The position numbers were made by a program, and so were the translations under genes. Below are positions 60,378-64,000 of a stretch of 64,000 bases of DNA, in pieces. The notes beneath the pieces were generated by a model. It was given only the letters and a program-made list of their open reading frames with translations. It had not been told where the DNA came from and did not search any database. Position 1 is the first letter of the stretch, and each line of letters starts with the position of its first letter. The DNA is taken from contig NZ_KB910518.1 in the NCBI RefSeq assembly GCF_000374185.1, positions 157,026 to 221,025 of the forward strand, given 5' to 3'. The DNA is from Paenibacillus sp. HW567 (GTDB taxonomy: Bacteria > Bacillota > Bacilli > Paenibacillales > Paenibacillaceae).

Positions 60378-62099
60378 TTGAATAGAAGACAGAGACAAAG
60401 ACGCACCCGGAAGCGCGGAAGTCTTTTTCGCCGTTTACTGGGACTGGTCATTATAGCTGCCGCAGCCTACTGGGTTGTATATGATGTATTGCCTAACCGT
60501 TTTCATACCGATCCTGACTGGAAAGGGTTGAAACAGCCTGTTTTCGTCAAAGGAGAGCTTACGGGATATTCCGCATCAGGCACAGGAGATAAGCTGCTTT
60601 TGCCGCTTCCGCTGCTGCAGAAATATGTGGACGCATCCATTCGTTATGAGGAAGAGACGAAATCAGTCATTTTATCGACAGACAATGAACTTTTATATAT
60701 GCAAGAGGATTCAACTGCTGCCAGTCTGAACAATAAGCCGCTCCAGCTTCGTCTGGCACCGGAAGAAAAGAAGGGGGTCACCTATCTACCAGCCGACACC
60801 CTGGAGAATTTGTACGGTTTTGAGGTCGAAGAGGATACCGACACCGGAGCTGTACTGTTGATGATTGCCGGAGAAACTGTATCACGGGGCAAGGTAAAGG
60901 GCGACAAGGGGGAGAGGACAAGAGCTTTGCGCAGCAAGGCCACAGTTCATGCTCCGATTCTTGCCGATATGCCTCCGGGAACTGATGTGAAGATCTGGAA
61001 CGCAGACAATGCGGACTGGCTGTATGTGCAGACGGGCAGCGGTATTACGGGCTATGTCAAATCAGGTGATATTATTGAGAACGGTCTTAAGACAGTGGAC
61101 AAGAAACCGGCAGTCCCCACACGTGCGGAACGTAGCTGGAAAGGAAAACCCGTCAATCTATACTGGGAAGCTGTATATGAACGTAAGCCTAACCCGGCTA
61201 AATTCGGTAAGTTTCCGGGAGTCAATGTCGCCAGTCCCACCTGGTTCAAGATCGTCGATGTGAAGGGCAACGTGCGGAGCCAGGCGGACAGCGCCTATGT
61301 GCAGTGGGCTCATAATCAGGGCATGGAGGTTTGGGGAGTGCTGACCAACAGTTTTGAGGCTGATCTTACCACCCAGGCTTTATCGAGCTATGAGAAACGG
61401 ATGAATACTATCGTTCAGATGCTGGAATATGCTGATTTATACGGCCTGGATGGTATTAATATCGACTTTGAGAACGTTTATACTAAGGACGGAGATAATG
61501 TTACGCAGTTCATGCGTGAGCTGAAGCCTATGGCCCAAGCCAAAAACCTCATTGTCTCTATGGATGTAACCCCAAAATCCAAAAGCGAAATGTGGTCGCT
61601 CTTTCTCGACCGGAAGGCGCTTGGAGAGGTGGTGGATTTTATGATTGTCATGGCTTACGATGAGCATTGGGCTTCCAGTCCCACCGCAGGCTCTGTTGCT
61701 TCGCTCCCATGGGTGGAGAATTCCATAAACCGCATCCTCGAAGAGGATGACGTCCCTGCGGAGAAGCTAATTCTGGGCGTACCGCTTTACACCCGTATTT
61801 GGTCAGAGACCACAGCGGATGGCAAAACGAAAGTAAGCTCCAAGGCGGTTGGCATGAATGCAGTACAGGACATTATTTCCGAGAAAAAGCTCACGCCTAA
61901 GCTGGATCAGGAGGCGGGACAGAACTACGTGGAGTACAAAGAGGACGGTGTTCTGCGCAAAATATGGGTTGAAGACAAGCTCTCCCTTGAAGCGAGAGTT
62001 GAACTGGCCAAGTCCTTTAAGCTGGGAGGCGTAGGGTCCTGGAACCGCAGTTTCGCAAGCCAGGAGGCCTGGGAGGTTTTGCAAGAGATTAATCAGTAG
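60378..62099 (+). CDS. Membrane-anchored GH18 glycosidase with SH3 domain
   Basis: A 573-residue protein: basic N-terminus, one membrane helix (about 15-37), a copper-amine-oxidase-N-like stalk (about 50-170), an SH3 domain (about 180-235) and a GH18 catalytic domain (about 260-573) with GLDGINIDFENV, whose final Glu is the catalytic acid. It resembles spore-cortex or wall N-acetylglucosaminidases of the YaaH/YdhD group. The TTG start has TGGAGG 6 nt upstream. Confidence 0.9.
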   Translation: MNRRQRQRRTRKRGSLFRRLLGLVIIAAAAYWVVYDVLPNRFHTDPDWKGLKQPVFVKGELTGYSASGTGDKLLLPLPLLQKYVDASIRYEEETKSVILSTDNELLYMQEDSTAASLNNKPLQLRLAPEEKKGVTYLPADTLENLYGFEVEEDTDTGAVLLMIAGETVSRGKVKGDKGERTRALRSKATVHAPILADMPPGTDVKIWNADNADWLYVQTGSGITGYVKSGDIIENGLKTVDKKPAVPTRAERSWKGKPVNLYWEAVYERKPNPAKFGKFPGVNVASPTWFKIVDVKGNVRSQADSAYVQWAHNQGMEVWGVLTNSFEADLTTQALSSYEKRMNTIVQMLEYADLYGLDGINIDFENVYTKDGDNVTQFMRELKPMAQAKNLIVSMDVTPKSKSEMWSLFLDRKALGEVVDFMIVMAYDEHWASSPTAGSVASLPWVENSINRILEEDDVPAEKLILGVPLYTRIWSETTADGKTKVSSKAVGMNAVQDIISEKKLTPKLDQEAGQNYVEYKEDGVLRKIWVEDKLSLEARVELAKSFKLGGVGSWNRSFASQEAWEVLQEINQ

Positions 62100-62125
62100 T
62101 TTGGCATCAGCATAGTCATAGTTAA

Positions 62126-62156
62126 GAGGCCCCATTCCGGGAGCCTCCTTATTTTT
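62126..62156 (+). terminator. Terminator after the GH18 gene
   Basis: GAGGCCCC, loop ATTCC, GGGAGCCTC, followed by CTTATTTTTA. Confidence 0.85.
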
Positions 62157-62235
62157 ATACGTTTATTCAGCAGCAGTTCAATACAGGAGTAAATACTATG
62201 AAGATAGAGCCAAGTTCTGCGGCGTTTTCGGGTGT

Positions 62236-62383
62236 TCAGTGCTTAAGCTGCTGGCTTTCAAGCGGCTCTGCGGGGATGGTTGCCTGCTCCGGGTCCATGG
62301 TGGGTAGGGTAGCCCCATTCCTAACATGTAAGCAATAATCCTCATGTGCGAAAAACATTGATTTTTGCCGTTTTATACTTCAT
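62236..62383 (-). pseudogene. ygzB: Remnant of ygzB (UPF0295)
   Basis: On the minus strand ATG (62383), 9 nt after GGAG, opens MKYKTAKINVFRT, which resembles the YgzB N-terminus (KYSSKINKIRT in B. subtilis as I recall it), then meets TGA. Further on, in another frame, comes TLPTMDPEQATIPAEPLESQ and a TGA at 62236-62238, which looks like the C-terminal tail. The roughly 70 membrane and zinc-ribbon codons between are missing. The position between perR and ygxA matches ygzB in B. subtilis. Confidence 0.6.
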
Positions 62384-62434
62384 AAGTATTTGCTCCTAAC
62401 TGAAATATAGTTCGGTTGTTCAGGAGGAACTAAT

Positions 62435-62446
62435 ATGAATATGTAG
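62435..62446 (+). other. Start-stop minimal frame with strong ribosome site
   Basis: AGGAGG (62422-62427) is followed after 7 nt by ATG AAT ATG TAG. It lies 66 bp before ygxA. It may be chance or part of the ygxA promoter, but a ribosome-stalling leader is possible. Confidence 0.3.
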
Positions 62447-62511
62447 AATATTAATGTTTAAGAGAATTACAACTGACGGACGCGAAATCGCCAAATTTGA
62501 TGGAGGGAAGC

Positions 62512-63387
62512 ATGGAACTGTCTAATTTGACTTTATTTAGTGGAGAAATGTTTGATGATAACATTCTGGGAGCAATCGCTTTGCGGCAGGAGGGCAATGC
62601 CCCGTTTCAGAGTGCGCTTCTCCATGATTTTGATATGGTGGTACTGATGGTGCATGAGGAACAGGAAGAAGAACGCATTATTACCCATACTATAGCAGGT
62701 GAGAGACGTACACAGACGGTACATGTAGGTCTGGATGCGTTAGAAAGAGCTGTAATGGCAGGGGATAACAACGAGCTTCTAACCAGTCTGATGGCGGGTG
62801 AAGTCATTTGGGACGCCAAGGGAGTCCTCGGAGAAATGCGACGGGAGATCGTGCAGTTTCAGAACCCGCTTAGGGAGCGGGTGCTGTTCACTGAGTTTGC
62901 CAGGTTTCTGCATATGTACGTGAAATCAAAACGATACCTCGAAGCCGGCTGTACCATGGATGCCTACAATTGTGTATTAATCGCTTTATATCATTGGGCG
63001 CGGATAGAAGTCGCTGAAGCTGGATATTTTCCCGACCCCGCAGTATGGGAGCAAGTGAAAGGCCTCAATTCATCTGTTCATAAGCTGTATGAAGAACTGA
63101 CCGTAAGTACCGAGACTCTGGATCAGAGAGTGGAGTTGATTTTGCTGGCATGTGAATTTGCACTGATGTCCAAAATGTCTGATTGCTGCACTATGCTGCT
63201 CAACATTCTGAACAGCCGCAAAGAGCCTTGGAGTATAAAAGAACTGCTTCAGCATACCGGTTGCAGCCAGTTGGGCGCCGAACTGCCTCTGGTTTTGCGC
63301 AAGCTGGAATCACGTTCACTGATAAGGGGAATCGCCTTCTGGGCAGAGGATGCCGGAGATGGGCATACGGTCCGCTACACTTTATAA
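62512..63387 (+). CDS. ygxA: YgxA-like nucleotidyltransferase-like protein
   Basis: A 291-residue cytosolic protein with an N-terminal nucleotidyltransferase-like domain (LLHDFDMVVLMVHEEQ) and a helical C-terminal half ending in a winged-helix-like segment (WSIKELLQHTGCSQLGAELPLVLRKLESRSLIRG). It matches B. subtilis YgxA, encoded at the same place between perR and an rRNA operon. Activity unknown. The ATG at 62512 has GGAGGG upstream; other starts are 15 nt further up. Confidence 0.88.
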   Translation: MELSNLTLFSGEMFDDNILGAIALRQEGNAPFQSALLHDFDMVVLMVHEEQEEERIITHTIAGERRTQTVHVGLDALERAVMAGDNNELLTSLMAGEVIWDAKGVLGEMRREIVQFQNPLRERVLFTEFARFLHMYVKSKRYLEAGCTMDAYNCVLIALYHWARIEVAEAGYFPDPAVWEQVKGLNSSVHKLYEELTVSTETLDQRVELILLACEFALMSKMSDCCTMLLNILNSRKEPWSIKELLQHTGCSQLGAELPLVLRKLESRSLIRGIAFWAEDAGDGHTVRYTL

Positions 63388-63414
63388 ATATAAAGAGAAT
63401 AAATACTGGGATAA

Positions 63415-63443
63415 GGAGAGGCTGTATGCTCTCTTTTTTTGTT
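63415..63443 (+). terminator. Terminator after ygxA
   Basis: GAGAG...CTCTC stem followed by TTTTTTTG, 28 bp after the ygxA stop. Confidence 0.75.
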
Positions 63444-63596
63444 TGTCTTTAGTCCTGGATGAACCGCAAAGATCAGGGAATATTATTGTTGACTCTTCTG
63501 TTGTTGTTGTGGTACATTATAACTCGTCCCTCTGACGCATCAATATGCTGCAAAGCAAGCGGCAGACAATCGAAAAAAAAGAAATTAAAAAAATGG

Positions 63597-63626
63597 TTGA
63601 CTAAAATGAGGGCGCTGTGATATATT
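63597..63626 (+). promoter_or_regulatory. rRNA operon promoter
   Basis: TTGACT (63597-63602), 18-bp spacer, TATATT (63621-63626), preceded by an A-rich UP-element-like stretch (63571-63594). The leader from about 63633 contains the Bacillus-type GATCTTTGAAAACTGAACAA antitermination/processing region. Confidence 0.8.
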
Positions 63627-63789
63627 ATAAAGGTCGCTGCTGACAAGCAACGACGAAGAAAAACGAGAACTTGATCTTTGAAAACTGAACAACGAGTGAG
63701 TATCGGAAATCACGTGAGTGACTTCCAAAATGAGAATGCAAATTCTCGTCAGATGTTTCAAAATGAGCGAATCGCTCTTTCTAAATACC

Positions 63790-64000
63790 AATTTGGAGAG
63801 TTTGATCCTGGCTCAGGACGAACGCTGGCGGCGTGCCTAATACATGCAAGTCGAGCGGAGCTTATCCTTCGGGGGAAGCTTAGCGGCGGACGGGTGAGTA
63901 ACACGTAGGCAACCTACCCTGTAGACTGGGATAACTACCGGAAACGGTAGCTAATACCGGATAATTCCTTTCTTCTCCTGAAGGAAGGATGAAAGGCGGA
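63790..64000 (+). rRNA. 16S ribosomal RNA, 5' part
   Basis: The universal AGAGTTTGATCCTGGCTCAG lies at 63797-63816, so position 1 is near 63790. The V1 loop and GGCGGACGGGTGAGTAACACG follow, and the sequence runs off the right edge. V1 and V2 look like Paenibacillus. Confidence 0.97.

Overview
The window looks like a chromosomal segment of a Paenibacillus-type, low-to-mid G+C, spore-forming Firmicute. The start of a 16S rRNA gene at the right edge has a Paenibacillus-like V1 region. Ribosome binding sites are strong AGGAGG types, with frequent TTG and GTG starts. There is a spore-associated yyaC gene, a sigB locus, a sigY-yxlCDEFG operon, and the Bacillus-like order perR - (ygzB) - ygxA - rRNA operon. 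The species cannot be fixed from this sequence.

Layout. 1-1.35 kb: no convincing gene, but a dense set of hairpins and a seven-copy 51-bp hairpin repeat. 1.35-5.5 kb: a P1B-4 metal ATPase (PfeT/ZosA-like) behind a Fur-like operator; trxB plus a glutaredoxin behind a PerR-like box; a GNAT gene overlapping a small membrane protein gene tail to tail. 5.6-10.2 kb: xylose catabolism (xylR, xylA, xylB) with a XylR-type dyad and cre-like sites. 10.3-20.2 kb: a YesN/YesM two-component pair, a LplB/LplC/LplA-type ABC importer and a GH95 alpha-L-fucosidase, together a hemicellulose-oligosaccharide uptake locus. 20.7-28.2 kb: a transglutaminase-like exported protein, an APC permease behind a lysine riboswitch (hence lysP), a CvfC/YpgR-like HEAT protein, a YkpA-type ABC-F protein, and a cation diffusion facilitator.

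28.4-37.6 kb is a wall- and stress-related block: an SH3-NlpC/P60 hydrolase, a ytxG-like gene behind a SigB-type promoter, then a complete SigB partner-switching module (receiver-PP2C phosphatase, CheR-type methyltransferase, receiver-histidine kinase, rsbV, rsbW, sigB), followed by ytxH and a yfkK-like gene. The module resembles the RsbK/RsbM/RsbY pathway of Bacillus cereus rather than the stressosome of B. subtilis. 37.8-49.6 kb: yyaC, a hydrolase, an MFS exporter with its ArsR-like regulator, PhzF, a methyltransferase, an O-antigen-ligase-like polymerase, sdpR with a nonsense-broken sdpI, DedA, a thioredoxin-fold protein and a metallo-beta-lactamase-fold hydrolase. 50-53 kb: the sigY-yxlCDEFG operon with its own ECF-type promoter. 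53.8-57.1 kb: gatCAB. 57.2-64 kb: a GNAT, a DUF4097 membrane protein, perR, a cell-wall GH18, a ygzB remnant, ygxA and the start of an rRNA operon.

The most unusual items are DNA- or RNA-structural. Two 145-bp palindromic elements (8525-8669 and 20363-20507) lie in opposite orientation, with nearly identical flanks and a variable inner stem showing six compensatory base-pair changes. There is a contiguous array of seven 51-bp hairpin units (381-741). A roughly 200-bp imperfect palindrome with exact 50-bp motif spacing fills the gap at 32.5-33.0 kb. Two genes look recently broken (sdpI by an in-frame TGA, ygzB by an internal deletion).
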